This document shows, one piece after another, positions 11,809 through 24,600 of a stretch of 64,000 bases of DNA. Positions within the stretch are counted from its first letter, which is position 1; each line of letters opens with the position of its first letter. The DNA is taken from contig NW_004624848.1 of assembly GCF_000247695.1 (NCBI RefSeq), positions 5,497,695 to 5,561,694 of the forward strand, written 5' to 3'. Source of the stretch: Heterocephalus glaber. Lineage: Eukaryota > Chordata > Mammalia > Rodentia > Bathyergidae. The notes beneath the pieces are model-generated. The model was not told the DNA's origin. It worked only from the letters and a program-made list of their open reading frames with translations, and ran no database searches. A program made the position numbers and the translations under genes.

Positions 11809-12212
11809 GTGAAAGTTTATGTACATACAGAATGTATAAAGACATTAGAATGCAAAAGACATTAAGAAACATAACTAGGAAGCTTTATACACACCACGTG
11901 GGTATGTATATCCCCATGTGCGGAAAAACTGACCCCATGTACATACAGTTATTTTTGAAAAGGAACCCTAGCCCAAATTTGTCTGATACATACTTATTCC
12001 TGTATCACCTACTTACAGGTACCTAAACATAAAAATAGAATTCCAGAAGATCCACGCGGTCCTTAGAATAGGTGAGATTTTGAGGGGTTGAGTGCTGCTG
12101 CCGTGTGCCAAGTGGGAGAACAGTAGGCGTGAGGACATAATAGAACGGAAGTCATCTTGACCAAAAGGAACTTGTTAGATTGTAAATACAGCTGCTTCTC
12201 TGTACGAGTGTG

Positions 12213-13249
12213 GAGCCGTGTGTCACGTGCCACTTAACGTTCTGATCCATGGCAGACCGTGGATCAGACAGTGGCCTTGTAAGATGGCGATGGAAAATGC
12301 CCGTGTCATGCGGTCGCCCTCATGAAGCCCCAGTGCCATCCAGGCCCTGTGTCCGTAGCAGTTCTGAGAGACACCAACCCACTGCACGCCAGCTGTATCC
12401 GAGTAGAGCACACGCCATTACATGCAGTGCCTTGTGCATGGAAATGCCGACAGATTCCACTTTATGTGTTTACCACAGTACGCCTTTTTAAAGAAAAATG
12501 CTGCTTTTTAAAACATTTCAATTAAATTTACTTCTAACAAATGCACAGAACATAAAAATGGTGCAGATCTATGCAGCACCGTGCAGTGTTTCAGTTTACT
12601 CCTGGTCACCCGGGGATTGTCAGATCCTGGGCAGAGGGATGGGGAGCTTAGCACCTAGAGGTTCTAATGGGCTGCACCATACCTGTTGCCATCCATGTAG
12701 AGTCTGCCACTGCCACTTGTTTTTTTTTTTTAAGTAAAGCAGGCTCCCCAGTCCTTCTGGAGGACTCCAACGAAACTCGGGTCAGCGGCAGGGCCAGCAG
12801 GTCGCTGCTCACACACCTGCCCTGATGTGGAGGTGGAAGACGTGACAGAGCCACTCCTGACCCTCGTGGGCCTAGGCTGTGTGTGTGCTTGTGACTCGGC
12901 TGTTAACAAGATTTTTAAAATTAAAGCAAAATTGAAGTGTTTAAAAATAGAAAATATGGTTTATGGAATAAAAGACATACAGAAAGAAAATCGTTTTGCA
13001 CAGCTGCATAATGTGTTTGTATGATAAGCTAGGTGTATTGTGAAAGAGTCAATAAGTTGAAAAGAATCATAGGTTTATAAGCGCCAGCTCTCAGGATGCA
13101 CGCCTGTAGTTCCAGCACTCTGGGAGGCTGGGGCAGGAGGACTGGAAATCTGAGCCCAGCCTGGGTTACATAGCGAGATCTTGTGTCAAACTAAAAAGTA
13201 AGAATTGGCTGGAGATGTGCTCAGTGGGAAGGACCTGGGTCCCCAGCAC

Positions 13250-13281
<32 letters not shown>

Positions 13282-13750
13282 TTCAAAAACAAACAGCAGA
13301 AAAGCCAGTAAGCTGTGGTTCACTTATCACTGAGGAAGAAACGGTTAGGAGCTCACTGTAGGGAAGGTGCCCTTAGAGTCCACAGTAGTGCACGGTGATG
13401 TCCGGGCCCTCACGGTCCCTCCGCACTGACTCATGGGACCACTCCAGGCCTGCAGGCCGCACTCCTAGTGAGCACTCTGTGCAGGAGCTCCCTTGTCTTC
13501 CAGACTGTATTTTCCCTGTGCCCTTGTGTGCTAGTGTATATGTGGATAGACAGGCACTTCCCAGTACACTGCTGTTGCCTTCAATGTTCAGTCACAGAAC
13601 CTGCCTTACTGATCTGTGGCCAGGGAGCACAGCCTAGATCTGCAGCAGGCTTGGATGTGCACCTACACTAAACGGTGCTTACAACATGAAAGCACATGAT
13701 GGCTCACTCCTCAGCAAACATCCCTATTGCTGTGTTGTCCATGGTGACTG
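12213..13750 (+). mobile_element. Degraded ~1.5-kb DNA transposon relic
   Basis: In order, three blocks match a eutherian DNA-transposon consensus I recall but cannot name with certainty. The first is a terminal block with GTGCCACTTAACGTT (about 12213-12480). The second is an internal block including GATGTGGAGGTGGAAGAC followed by GGGCCTAGGCTGTGTGTGTG (about 12690-13080). The third is a distal block with AGTAGTGCACGGTGATGTC, CTGTATTTTCCCTGTGCCC and a decayed terminal repeat ending near 13750. The element is CpG-bearing, its open frames are short, and it is split at 13082-13278 by a B1-dID. With the SINE removed the two sides join in the expected order. It is non-functional. Confidence 0.5.
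13082..13278 (+). repeat. B1-dID SINE ending in (CA)n, nested
   Basis: The B1 unit (GATGCACGCCTGTAGTTCC, CTGGGAGGCTGGGGCAGG) runs into an ID unit (GGCTGGAGATGTGCTCAGTG, 'GGGTCCCCAGCACC'). The tail has become a 14-unit CA microsatellite at 13250-13278. It sits inside the DNA-transposon relic, so it is the younger of the two. Confidence 0.88.
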
Positions 13751-14095
13751 GAGTGGAGTGTCAACAATCTGATTAGCTCTGGGGTCCACCCAGGGAACTG
13801 GTGGGACATGCTTCGAATTCTGTCTAGGTGAGTCATGGGATGGCCGTGGGGTCTATGTCTGGCTCCTCTCCCTGCGCCCTCTGGTACTGTTCCTCTGCTC
13901 TCCTTCCCATCTGCCACAAACCAAACCAAGCAGCTTTGCTCCACAAGGTCCTTCTACCATGAAGTTTCTGCCTTGGCACCAGCTGGCCATGGACTGAGCC
14001 CCCTAACACCATGAGACAAATTAACCACCCCTCTTCAAGCTGTGAGTTCTGGGCATTCTATCCAACAATGGGAAAGCTGACAAATGTAATGACTT
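13751..14095 (+). repeat. LTR-like interspersed repeat, unclassified
   Basis: The right part reads CATGGACTGAGCCCCCTAAC, 'CCATGAGACAAATTAACC' and 'GGGAAAGCTGACAAATG'. This echoes the 3' end of the MaLR-type LTRs at 59.7 and 60.6 kb (ATGGACTGAAACCTCTGAAA..., AAGTTGACTAA). The left part is not recognised. Divergence is high and ends are approximate. Confidence 0.35.
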
Positions 14096-14099
14096 TAGT

Positions 14100-15580
14100 T
14101 GAACAAAAGTTAAGTTTGTCTTTAAAGATGTACACATTAAAATTAACCTGTTTAACTGTGGAAAGAATTGGGGTTTGGGGATAGAAAATGCACAGCCACC
14201 AACACAGAGATTCCCCCTCTGGTGCACACTGTGGAAACTTTTCTTCCTGCTTAGTCCTCTCACCTGCTGAATCCAAAAGAGCCTGAATCCTTCTCTGCCC
14301 AGTCTTCAGATAAAAGCTCAGAATCTGCAGGCTTTATCCTTTCAGCCTTCTGCGTTGAAGTAGACTTTCTTCCACTGCCTCGGTTACCTGGAACAAGCTG
14401 GGTTTGTGAGTATCAAAAGACAAACTGACCAAGAACTTCATCCTGTGTCTGACTTCTATCATTCAATTTTAATCAAATGGCATGCTTACAGTCAGTATAA
14501 TTGGTATTTTCTTGTAAGAGGTATGTGTGCTCTCTATGCTTTGTTATCCATGAGTTGTTGCAGGTCTCTATTGTCACACTCTATATAAAAGATATAAAAG
14601 TTAATTATTCTGCATAGAATATGTAATTATTTATGGACATTATCTAGCAGCGTATTGTGAATACTCAGTGGGATTCTCATTTTTAAATAGAAATGTGGAA
14701 CACTCTGATCATTTTATTTATATGGTGTAGCACATCATCTTTTCCCCTCCTAACAGGCCTATTTATCTTGCAGCCATTCCAAGTTATAGCACTTGACTAA
14801 AAGTATACAAACCCCTGTTTATCCCACTGTGCCCTATAGAAGCATGCAATGTTCTACATCATTAAAGTTTGGGACACAATCTCAAATTTTTATGACTGAG
14901 GTAAACTCCAAGCTGTGAGAACCTGATGAGATAAGATAGTAAAAATTGAAGCAGCAATATGGGAAGGAACATTAAAAGCATTAATGAACAAACATAACCA
15001 TAGAAACTTTTAGGAAATGGAAATAGGTCTCTATAAAATAAAATGAGAAGCCATTACTGTTAGAGACAAAGCATTCCCAGTGGAGCTGGGGTAATAGAAG
15101 TACAAAAAAACCTTTGTTAGATGGATTGTTTTGTTTTGTTTTGGGATTTTTTTTGGCATAGTAATATTCTCGTGACAAAAAGAGCTCTGTCTTATTTAGT
15201 ATTTCTTAAGGTCAGATGTTTCGTTTGAATGTATAAGTTTGCTAAATTTCAATTTATTTAATTTGAACCTAGACATGTAAATATATGCAAAATACTTAAT
15301 ACATGTTTTAACATTTAAGAGTGTTAAAAAACATACTTTCATGTTTTAACTTCTAAAAATATTTCCTCACTTATAATACAATGAAATTATTTAAACAGTA
15401 AGCAAAACAAACAGTCAACTCCAATCTTGTAACACGAAGTCCTCAGTTTTAAATCCTTAAATTGAAGCACAAACAAAATCCAGAGGTCTTAGAAAATCTA
15501 ATGGTACAAAGCTAGCATTTTACAAAGAAAAAAAGACATAAATTAGGTATTAAGATGCTGAAAACTTCAGAGCTTTATTA
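14100..15580. other. AT-rich DNA, nothing firmly recognised
   Basis: Only short open frames without family resemblance. No SINE heads or L1 3' ends are visible. Confidence 0.45.
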
Positions 15581-15585
15581 TAAAT

Positions 15586-15619
15586 ACACTTGATCTTAGC
15601 CAAAAGGCCGAGGAGTGAT
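15586..15619 (-). pseudogene. RNU2 (pseudogene fragment): 3'-truncated U2 snRNA retropseudogene
   Basis: The minus strand reproduces about the first 34 nt of U2 snRNA: ATCACTCCTCGGCCTTTTGG then CTAAGATCAAGTGT, with two changes from the canonical 5' end. It stops abruptly with no A-tail. It is flanked by the direct repeats AGCTTTATTATAAATA (15571-15586) and AGCTTTGTTATAAATA (15620-15635), 16 bp with one mismatch. An intact 5' end, truncated 3' end and target-site duplication fit the known class of snRNA retropseudogenes made by internally primed reverse transcription. It is far too short to work as U2. Confidence 0.92.
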
Positions 15620-15705
15620 AGCTTTGTTATAAATAAAGGTGACTGTGGATACATTTTTATATTCTCAATTTTTCACTGATATTAAATCACTAGTACAGTT
15701 CTAGA

Positions 15706-15722
15706 ATATATATATATATATA
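15706..15722. repeat. (TA)n microsatellite
   Basis: A short AT dinucleotide run just left of the L1 3' end; possibly part of its target site. Confidence 0.9.
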
Positions 15723-15726
15723 TTCC

Positions 15727-16770
15727 TTTTTTAATTGAGTTTATTGGTACATTTCAGATGTAGCTTATGATCACATTCATAATTAGAAACTTGGTTTTTT
15801 GGGGGTTTTTGGGGGGTTTATTTTTTTGGTACTGGGGATCAAATGCGGGCCCTTGCAAGGGAGGGAACTTGTACCTGTACATGATGTATCTTGGTTCTTA
15901 TTTCTTTCCCATTCCCCTGCCCTCCCTTCAACACCTCCACCCCTCCTATGTACTTAAGCTTTGTTTCCATGTTTTCCTTCTTACCTTCAATGTTTTTCCC
16001 TTCTTTCCTTTCCCCTGGCCCTCTCCCTAGCTCCCCTTTCCCTTTAAACATTTTCTTCCTATTTTACATTATCTACTATACATTTTGGTCCTCATTTACA
16101 CCTTCAGTTTCTCACACCAAAAAAACATCAGTATTTATACCTGTGTGTCCTATTCATTTCACTTATGACTATGCCCTCAAGGTGCATCCATTTAGCTATA
16201 AAGGTTTCAAATTTATCTTTCTTTATGGCTGAGTAGTACTCCATTTCATTAAAAAAAAAACACATCTTCTTCATCCAGTCACCAGTTGATGGGCACTTGG
16301 GCTGTTTCCAAGCTTTAGCTATTACAAACTGTGCCACCGTAAACATGGGTGTACATATGTCACTGTGGTATGATTCTTTTAATTCTTTGGGGAAGATACC
16401 CAGCAGGAGAATAGCTAGGTCAAATGGGACCTCCAGTCCTAGTTCTTTGAGGAATCTCCATACTGATTTCCACAGTGGTTTCACCAGTCTACACTCCCGC
16501 CAGCAGCGGAGCAGTGTTCCTCTTTCCCCACAGCCCCGCCAGCATTTGTTATTGGTTGATTTCATGATAGCAGCCATTCTTTCTGAAGTGAAGTGGAATA
16601 TCAGTGTTGTTTTCAGCTGCATCTTTCAAATGACGAGTGATGTTGAACATTTTTTCATATATTTATTTGCTGCTTCTATTTCTTCATCTGAAAAATGTCT
16701 ATTTATTGCAGATATCCATTTTTGAACTGGGTCTTTAAATTTAGGTGGTCTGATTTTTTAAATTTCTTTA
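15727..16770 (-). mobile_element. 5'-truncated L1: ORF2 C-terminus and 3'UTR
   Basis: On the minus strand the element enters within ORF2, runs through the ORF2 C-terminus and stop, then a polypurine-rich 3'UTR, and ends in a short A-rich tail next to the TA run. The minus-strand frame at 16128-16622 (about 164 codons) is the L1 C-terminal domain: EVPFDLAILLLGIFPKELK, WMKKMCFFFNEMEYYSAIKK and a basic end HRYKY. L1 ORF2 encodes endonuclease and reverse transcriptase, but neither catalytic domain is present. The open frame suggests moderate age. AGAATGTATATTC at the right boundary and AGAATATATAT at the left may be a target duplication. Confidence 0.85.
15788..15868 (-). repeat. Truncated ID-type SINE inside the L1 3'UTR
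   Basis: A T/G-rich run followed by TTTTTGGTACTGGGGATCAA and ATGCGGGCCCTTGCAAGG is the tail-side half of a minus-strand ID element. The head is missing. L1 3'UTR sequence resumes on both sides. Confidence 0.7.
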
Positions 16771-16774
16771 TATT

Positions 16775-19150
16775 AGAATGTATATTCTTAAGAATGAAAA
16801 CAAATTTTATTTAAAGACTACTATAGTAACCTTTTGAGGTTTCGTTATTAACCTTAATTTATTATTAATTTCTTAAGGTTAATATAGTAATCACAAAACC
16901 ATTTTATTTGTATTTGATAAAACACTATTTATACACACTGAGGTATCAAGTTCAACTAAATATAGGATATAGTCAATTCTGTTTTATATTACAAAACACA
17001 AATATGTCAGCCCAACTAGTGTAATTAGCACTGTCTTTAAGCTTCCACTGCAGATGCTTATCGTTGAAACACTTTTACGGGATGAACTTAATAAAATGAT
17101 AGATAAGCACATTTTTTTAATTTAGTAAGAATATTGTTTATATCACGACTTTTTTTTACCTAAATTGATATTCTTATGATCATTATAAATGAAAATTTAT
17201 CTTCAGGTTCTTTTTTTTGAGAACTTACTAGAATAGTTGTTTGATTTAATTGGAAAATTTTGCTTGTGTGTTCTCAGATTGTGTCTTGTTTCCCATGTGA
17301 TCAATAGGATAATTATCCCCTTGACTGGATGTCAAAAGAATATTTTGTACAACATGGACAAGCATCAACTCTTACTTGAAAAAACAGACATCCGATATCA
17401 ATTCTTTCATGTGACATGCAATTTGAGGATTGTATAAAATTCATAGCTGCTAAAGTGTTTAAAAATATATAAACGCAGCTCAGGGGGCAATAGAATAACT
17501 TGCTGTAGTTTTATTGCATGCAAGGAAGTAGGCTGTCATCACATCAAGAATAGTCGGGAAACCCTATGCAGTGGAGACAAGACTGCTCACCTGCGGTTTC
17601 CTGCAGACATTTCAGTGAGCGCCTCTACCCACCCCTATTCCCCCCCCATCTTTGACGTTGTGTCAGCTGTGCCACATCAGACCCATAACACAGGCCTGGG
17701 GCATACAGCGATCAGCAGGAGAGGGCCTGGTAGACAGAGCGTGGCAAGTGCTTCCTGCAGAGAGGCGTAAACCTTGGTGCATCTCAAAGGGCAGGAGGAA
17801 GCACAGGTGCCGGCGGAAATGCTCCTCAGCCATCAGGTCTCGCACTGACTGCAGAAGAAGAGGATGGCAGCAAAGAAATACAGGGTGGAAACCTAATTCC
17901 CCACAGCGGCTGTGTGAATGCAACTGAAAAATGTAACAGATACTATGGGAAACTTGGTTCCAAAGGAAAAGCAAACAGAATTCAAGGCCAACTTATTTAA
18001 AGCAGAATTTTCCAGAAAAATTGAAGACCTGTAATTACTCTAATTTTAGGATGAAAGTTGACATACAACTTATGGATTAGAATTAAATGTTAAAACACTT
18101 AAATCACAAGGCAGATTTAATTCAGTACAGTATTTAAAATGTAATTAATGACAAATTTGAAACAATGTAATATAGTATATCAAAACTGTTAAAAAGAGTA
18201 GTTTAGAATAAATCAATACTTTCAAAAACAATTTTTCAAATTAATTCTAAAACTCTTTCATATTGAAAACTTGGTAAATTGAGTTTCAAGTAGAACGTAT
18301 GTGTTCTCAGATCACTCCGATTTCTCCAATTTCACGTGTGTTTTTAGCCACAGTACTTGTCTTCTATTATTGGTAAGAGAGTAGGAGTCAAAGATTTGGC
18401 CAATGGATAAATAGTTTTACTTACACATTATTTTAAATGAGAAAAATATCTTCCAAGGGAAAGAAATTTTAAACCGCAATTCAACTGTCATTTAAATAGG
18501 CCCCTATTCTTTCAAATGTGCTTTCCTGAGGACCAACACTTTCCAATGATCTTATTCCTGACAAATTTTACAATGCAGACTTAAGAACTAAAGGGAAAGC
18601 TGGCGCCAAGCCTTATTCTGTTATTTCACGTTCTTGTAAGAAGAGTCGCATTAATTTTTCATAAAATATGCCTGTTTTGTCTGGATGTTAAACCTCTAAC
18701 GCCTCATAATATAGAGTTTTGCAGTTATACTGGAATCTGTATCTTCTACGTTGGAAACAGTGAACCCCAGGGCTCTTTGTGGATAACATCACACCCGGGC
18801 AACTGCACCCAGCAAAGCCAGGTCACATGGGCATGTGCACTGAACTCACAGGACTCCAGAGAAACCAGATTGTATAGAGCAGCAAAACTGTGCCAAATCT
18901 CAGTGAAAATCGTTACTTGGTGGAGAGGAAAGATTTACATATACTAAACAATTTGAATAAAAACAATAAAAACAGTCCATGGAAAATAGAAGTGATGAGC
19001 AAACTATGAGTTAAGAATAAGAAGGCAGCATAAAATTCTGGCACTAATCATTTCTTAGTCTTGCTTATAACATCTATTTTGGGAGAAAGAGGCATGTTTT
19101 AAATACTAGCTATCTAACTTAATTTTTTCATTTAGAAACTATTACCAGAG
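16775..19150. other. AT-rich DNA with a small GC patch, no gene recognised
   Basis: Mostly AT-rich unique sequence. A GC-richer patch at about 17640-17930 supports open frames of 91 codons (+) and 103 codons (-). The two overlap, share no family resemblance and have no start-site or splice context I trust. The sequence at 17230-17450 is also open but unrecognised. Confidence 0.45.
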
Positions 19151-19151
19151 A

Positions 19152-19340
19152 ATTTTTTTAAGGTAGTGAGGTGGAACCCAGGGCCTTCACACTAGCCTAC
19201 ATCCCCAGCATTGAAAAAAATTTTTTGGAGACCGGATTTCACCCAGTTACTAAATTATCCAGGTTAGGCTTGAATTGTCTCCCTTTGCCTCTGAGTCACA
19301 GAGTGCTGGGATTACAGGTGTGTGCCACAGTGCCCAGCTA
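19152..19340 (-). repeat. B1-dID dimeric SINE
   Basis: The minus strand reads AGCTGGGCACTGTGGCACAC, 'CTGTAATCCCAGCACTC' and 'CAAGCCTAACCTGG' (B1). A degraded ID unit follows ('GCTGGGGATGTAGGCTAG', 'GGCCCTGGGTTCCACC') and the tail is A-rich. Confidence 0.85.
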
Positions 19341-19510
19341 AGAATTTAGAGTGAATATAGGCTAACATCATCAATTCTTAATGAAAACTAAACTCCCCCT
19401 CCTCGTACACGTTTAGACACACTTTATAGAAGGTTATAATATCCAATATGACAGAATGTCCTGTGTGTAATATATTCTCTATATTCTGATGGAGAATGTC
19501 TTCAAAATCT

Positions 19511-19588
19511 GTTGCGGGTACCGTTCAGGGGCAGAGTGCTCATTTGTGAGGCCGTGGGTGCAGTGCCCAGCCCCTCAAAAACAAAATG
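19511..19588 (+). repeat. Old ID-like SINE fragment
   Basis: GTTGCGGGTACCGTTCAGGG, 'GCAGAGTGCTCATTTG' and 'GTGGGTGCAGTGCCCAGCCC' followed by an AC-rich tail resemble a diverged ID unit or the ID half of a dimer. Confidence 0.55.
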
Positions 19589-20864
19589 AACAAAGAAATA
19601 ACTACATAAATCTTGAAGAAATGTTAAAATGCAAAATACTTTAAGCCTTTGAGAACATAAATTCCAAAAAATTTAAAAGATAGTTAATAAAATGTATTTA
19701 TTGGATTACACTTTGGGAATGCATGTGTGATTAAAATTAAAACTAATAAAAATTCTAACTCATAATAATAATACCATTGTAAAACTTGTTTCTTCCATTG
19801 ATTTTCTGATGCCTTTCCAGTGTCCATAGCCCAGTGAAAACAAACATGACAAACAAAATCACACTCTGTTGCATCTCATTACTCAACTTCCTGTGTTTAA
19901 AGTGGGTATCCTCAAAATCAAGCATACTTGCATGCCTTTCAGCAAAGAAATGCAAACTGCTGAGTTTGGCCTTCCCTTGAATTAAGAAGTCACTATTGAT
20001 ATGGCTAGAAACAGGAAATGTCTTGTTGTTTTGTTTTATTTTGTTTTCCAAATTGGTGGATGACTGTTATATACAGCAGAGGTAAAATCCACCAGTGCAG
20101 TGGTTTAAAAGTCAGAAATTCATGGAGAGCAAAGATATCTGGGATATGATTTTTGTTTATTTCTAAAATAGTCTAAAACAAACCAAGAAAAACATATCAG
20201 ATCATGTTTCACACACATCTGTTCACTTCTGGGAGTCTTCTTTGTCAAGAACAGCCTGGACAGTAAATTGAGCGAAAGAAAACGCAGTGATGGGTATGGG
20301 TTCAAAACTAACCCTTTTCTTGAGCTGAAGTGTAACTAATCGACATGAAATCTAGAAAGTCAGATGACTGCATTGCACATGTTTACTCCCATGGTCTTCA
20401 GTCTTTGCACCATGTTTTCACTTTTGACAGTAACAACACAATCACAGGATGCATAAAAAAGAAAAAAATCGAAATTCCTGTCTAGAGAGACAAAACAATC
20501 CTCAGAAGGTAATACAGATATGATGCCACAGATGTGGGGATTTCCAGAGAAAGAATGCAAAACAACTATGATTTCTTTGTTAAAGAGTAATACAAAAGGT
20601 GCACAGTGTGTAACACCAGAGAGGTAATTTGAGCAAGGAAATGCGAGTTGTAAGAAGCAAAAATGGTAGTCAGTAGAAATTTTCAAGATCAGAAAAATGA
20701 ATATATCTTCAATGAATTCAGCAGTTTATTTCACACAAGTGGGGAAAGCACAAGGGTAAGACAGTAGAAACCATCTGAATGAAACATACAGGCAAAGGAA
20801 CAAGCAATGCAAACAAGGGAAAGATAAAACAATAAGACATCTAAGACTGACTTAGACAGCACTC

Positions 20865-21630
20865 ACATGAATTATCATCAAAAGGTCAAACGATAATAAA
20901 TGTGGGCAAATGTGGAGAAATGGGAAGCCGAGTACCCTGAGACTATAAATAATGCAGATTAGCACACTCGTGGTGGAAAAGTATGAAAATTCCTCAAAAC
21001 GATTAAAAGGGAACTTCCTTGTGTTCTAGCAATATCACTTTTGGATATTTATCCAGAAGGTTTGAAATCTAGATCTCAAAAAGCTAACTATTTCCATGTA
21101 TATGCTGCATTATTCATACCCCCTCATGTAAAGAAACAGCCTAAGTGTCTAGCACTGTATGAATGAGTAAAGAAATACGGTAAGTACATACAACAGAATA
21201 TTTATAAGGTGATCTCCTTAAAAAAGAAGATCCTCCCGTTTTCAGTGACATGGATCTAGAGGACATAAAGCTCACAGAAATGAGGGAAGCACAGCAGACG
21301 GAAGTATGATCTCTGTTATATTTATTATCCTTATTATTTTACAAGTGGTCTTAATGGTACTGTCTTAAGAACCAAAATCGGGCCAGGGATGTAGCTCAGT
21401 GGTGCCGCCTCCTGCCTCGCAAGCCCAAGGACCTGAGTTCCATCCCTGGTGCCAAAAAAAAAAAAAAAAAGACCCAAAGAAAGAGAAACAGAGACAGAAT
21501 AGTGACTTCAGGGGCTGGAGGTGGAGAAAATGGATGATGAATACAGGGCACGGCATTTCAGTTGTGGAATCTGTGATGAATATATGATTATGGCTAACGA
21601 CGGCATGTTACACTGTGTGTCCTGAGCTAG
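20865..21630 (+). mobile_element. Ancient L1 (L1M-like) 3' end, split by an ID element
   Basis: The plus strand follows the ORF2 C-terminal coding region of old L1s: 'CACTTTTGGATATTTATCC', 'CTAACTATTTCCATG' and 'CAGCCTAAGTGTCTAGC'. It continues into 3'UTR-like text after the ID insertion at 21380-21470 ('CTTCAGGGGCTGGAGGTGG'). Many stops are present; it is inert. Confidence 0.65.
21380..21470 (+). repeat. ID-type SINE
   Basis: Head GGGCCAGGGATGTAGCTCAG, B-box-like GAGTTCCATCCCTGGTGCC, and a 17-base A-tail ending at 21470. It is inserted within the L1M fragment and is therefore younger. Confidence 0.93.
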
Positions 21631-21639
21631 GACTTGAAT

Positions 21640-24600
21640 GTCCTCACCAACACACCTTACCCGATCCAGATTCTCAGCGTTGCTTCTTGTGTACCCTATC
21701 TCTCCTTGCAAAGTGTCTGTGGGTATGTGCCTGGGTAAAGAAGGATACATTTTAATCAATCTTTCAGTAGAGATTTTCATTTTAAAATACTGGTTCTGGG
21801 CTACCTGACACTTTTTCTTATTGTTGCATGGGTATTAAATAAATAAAATAGAATCTTGGGTCTCATTTTCCTTGGTGGTTTGAAGTCCTTTCTATGAATG
21901 ACTTCTATTCCCTACAGTTATGAATGAACAATTTACTAATAATTGGCATTGTTTTCCTTTGGTGGTTACCTGTCTTCTCAGACTGGTATGTTTTAAATGG
22001 CTTTGTCCTCTTATTTTGGATGTGCTGCAGTTACGTTTGTTCTGTTAAACAGAGATTTTTTTTAATCCTAACTTTTACTTTCTATGTGACTTTGTAAATT
22101 TCCCATTCAGTCACTATTAATGACTAGGACACTTATCTGGTTTATTTTATTTAAAAATATAACCCACTATATTCTAAGTATTTTATCTTGTTTTCTTTAG
22201 TATCCCACATTTGTGCTTTGTTTCTTTATGTCATTGTTTCTCAGTGTTTATGGTCATGAGAAGTTTATATTTTTAAGTGTCTGCAGTTATCTAAATTTTG
22301 ATTTCAAGGCTTATTTTCTGCAGGATGCTGGAAGAGTTTAGTACTGCTCCCACTTTTCCATTTCTCTCTGTGAACCTGTACTTCTATTCACCTCTCCCCA
22401 CCTCAGGGCTTATGTTCATCCCTCCATCCACCCTAGACTGAGAATTCAGGCAGTTTCAAACACTAAGTATCATAACTTATTCAGGATAATATGGACTCAG
22501 ACATCCAGCGATTGGCTTGGTTCTGGTCCTCATCATTATTCAGTGTGTATCCCTTCCACTCATTGGGTATCCGGTTTCTATAAAATACCCCTTCACATGG
22601 AACATCAGCTGTTGTTTCATCTCCTTTCTCTGGCAGGAGCCTCGCACTGCACCTGGTTCCTGGCATTGAATGGAAAATTCAGTTCCTGCTCCTCCACTGA
22701 GTCCACACTGATGCTTGCTAGCACTGTGTCCACACTTGGAGAACAGATGCAGCTCTCTGAGAACCACTTGCATTTTTAGGGCCCTTGACATAGATTCATT
22801 TCCTGTTTTCTCAGTTTGCATCACAATTCAGGTACAGCGAGATGCATGCGCTCTGTGGATACACCTGGTTTCCAACCCTTACTATTCCAGGCAGGCCTCT
22901 GAACAACCAGCACATGATTCTTGCAGCTCACGAAACTGAAGATATTCTCCCATCAGGTCCTATGATTTCCAAACAAGCTGAATAAACTGAATAATAGGAT
23001 GCACTGGAAACACTTCACTCAGCGTGAGGACTTCTCATTTCTCTGCTCACCGCCTTTGGGGGATATGGGGAAGACGTGTATTTTTGACTTGTACTCAGGT
23101 AACAAGTCATGCCTCTTGAACAAGCCTCTTTCTGTCCCTCTCCCTCTTGTGAGGAAGACTGTGCGGTCAGCGACCAAGATGAGTGAGATGCAGCTCTGGC
23201 ACTGGCGATCCCCGTGGCCGGGGGCACTGTGTGCTGCTTCCAAGTTAGAGCAGCGTGAAGACAGATGAGGTGGACATCAGGACTCAACAGTTGGTGGGCA
23301 GCTCCCGCTGCACCATCACTTAATATCTCAAGGTTATATCTTTGGTTTCCACAAACGCTTAGTAGTACCAAGATACCTGTTTTCGAATGGCATATAATTC
23401 TTACAGAAAAAAAGAGTCTTGTCTAGTTTTGGAATCGAAAGGCATTTTGATTCCCCTCGGGCAAATCGTCATACACTTCTCATGATATTGTTTAATACCA
23501 AGATCCCATCTCTCCATTGGAAACTAAGGGAAAAGAAAATGAGTCAAACCCTCAAGGGTGCTCTCAGCACAACTCGGATCTACTGCATAAGTTTTCTATC
23601 CTTGACTCCTTTCAAAATCCACACCCTGAAGTTATAAAAGGGTAATAGTCAAAGGGGAGGTAAGAGTGTAGAAATAGGTAGTATTTGCTGAATTTTTTTC
23701 TAATGGAAATTGTGAGGCCAGAATTCAGGGAAAGCAGGGAGAGAAAAGAGCAAGACACTGTATGTTGTTGGCAGGGTAGAGATTCCTGACAAACCCCTCC
23801 ACAGTAAAGGAAGATTTTTCACAGGCTGAGGAACTTTTCCAGGAAATCTGATGATTCAAAAATTCAAGTCCATCTATTCAGTTAAATGTCATTTCATTTG
23901 TCAGTTCTGTTTCCCTCACATCTCAGCCCCAGCCTGGGACTGAAGGCTTGCTGCCTTGGAATCATTCCCTATCTGAAGTGCATTTACATCTCATAACTTC
24001 TCATATGTGAGCATCCGATTTCCCACCCTGGCCTCGGATGAGAGTCACTGGATACACTGCCAGGGAAAATCTCCTTCACATTAACTTCAAGTTAGCAATT
24101 AATCCCTGTCTGCCTTTATCTGTCTTTCTTAAATCCATCACTTGCTCCCAGGAAGAGCCATGAATCCCATAAAAAACACTTGTCTAATTCTAACCATTGG
24201 AAATAGATAATAAAACATTGGAAGTAAAATAACCGATATGTGTAAATAAATCAGACTGGATACTGTGGGAGAAGAGATTGATGAAGGTGAACACAAGTCA
24301 ATAGAAAAGATCAACTGTAGCACAAAGAGGCTACTGGGGCAATTGTGAAGAGAACTACAGTGACTTGTCAACAGTTACAGGCTTCATGCAATTTGGAATT
24401 GAGTTACAAGCATGAAAGCAGAAATTATGTACAGAGGAGAAGAATTCTCCAAATTGGAGAAATACACAAAATCAAAGATTCAGGAATTACAGTTGAGCAG
24501 TACAAAAACAGAAACACTCAGAGACATACAATAATTAAGTTCCTGACTACCAGAAATAAGAAGAAAATATAAGCACCAGAAAGCAGAGGCGACACAACTT

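Noticed and set aside
16128..16622. Treating the 164-codon minus frame as a host gene
   Set aside because: Its sequence is the conserved C-terminus of L1 ORF2 and the 3'UTR follows directly.
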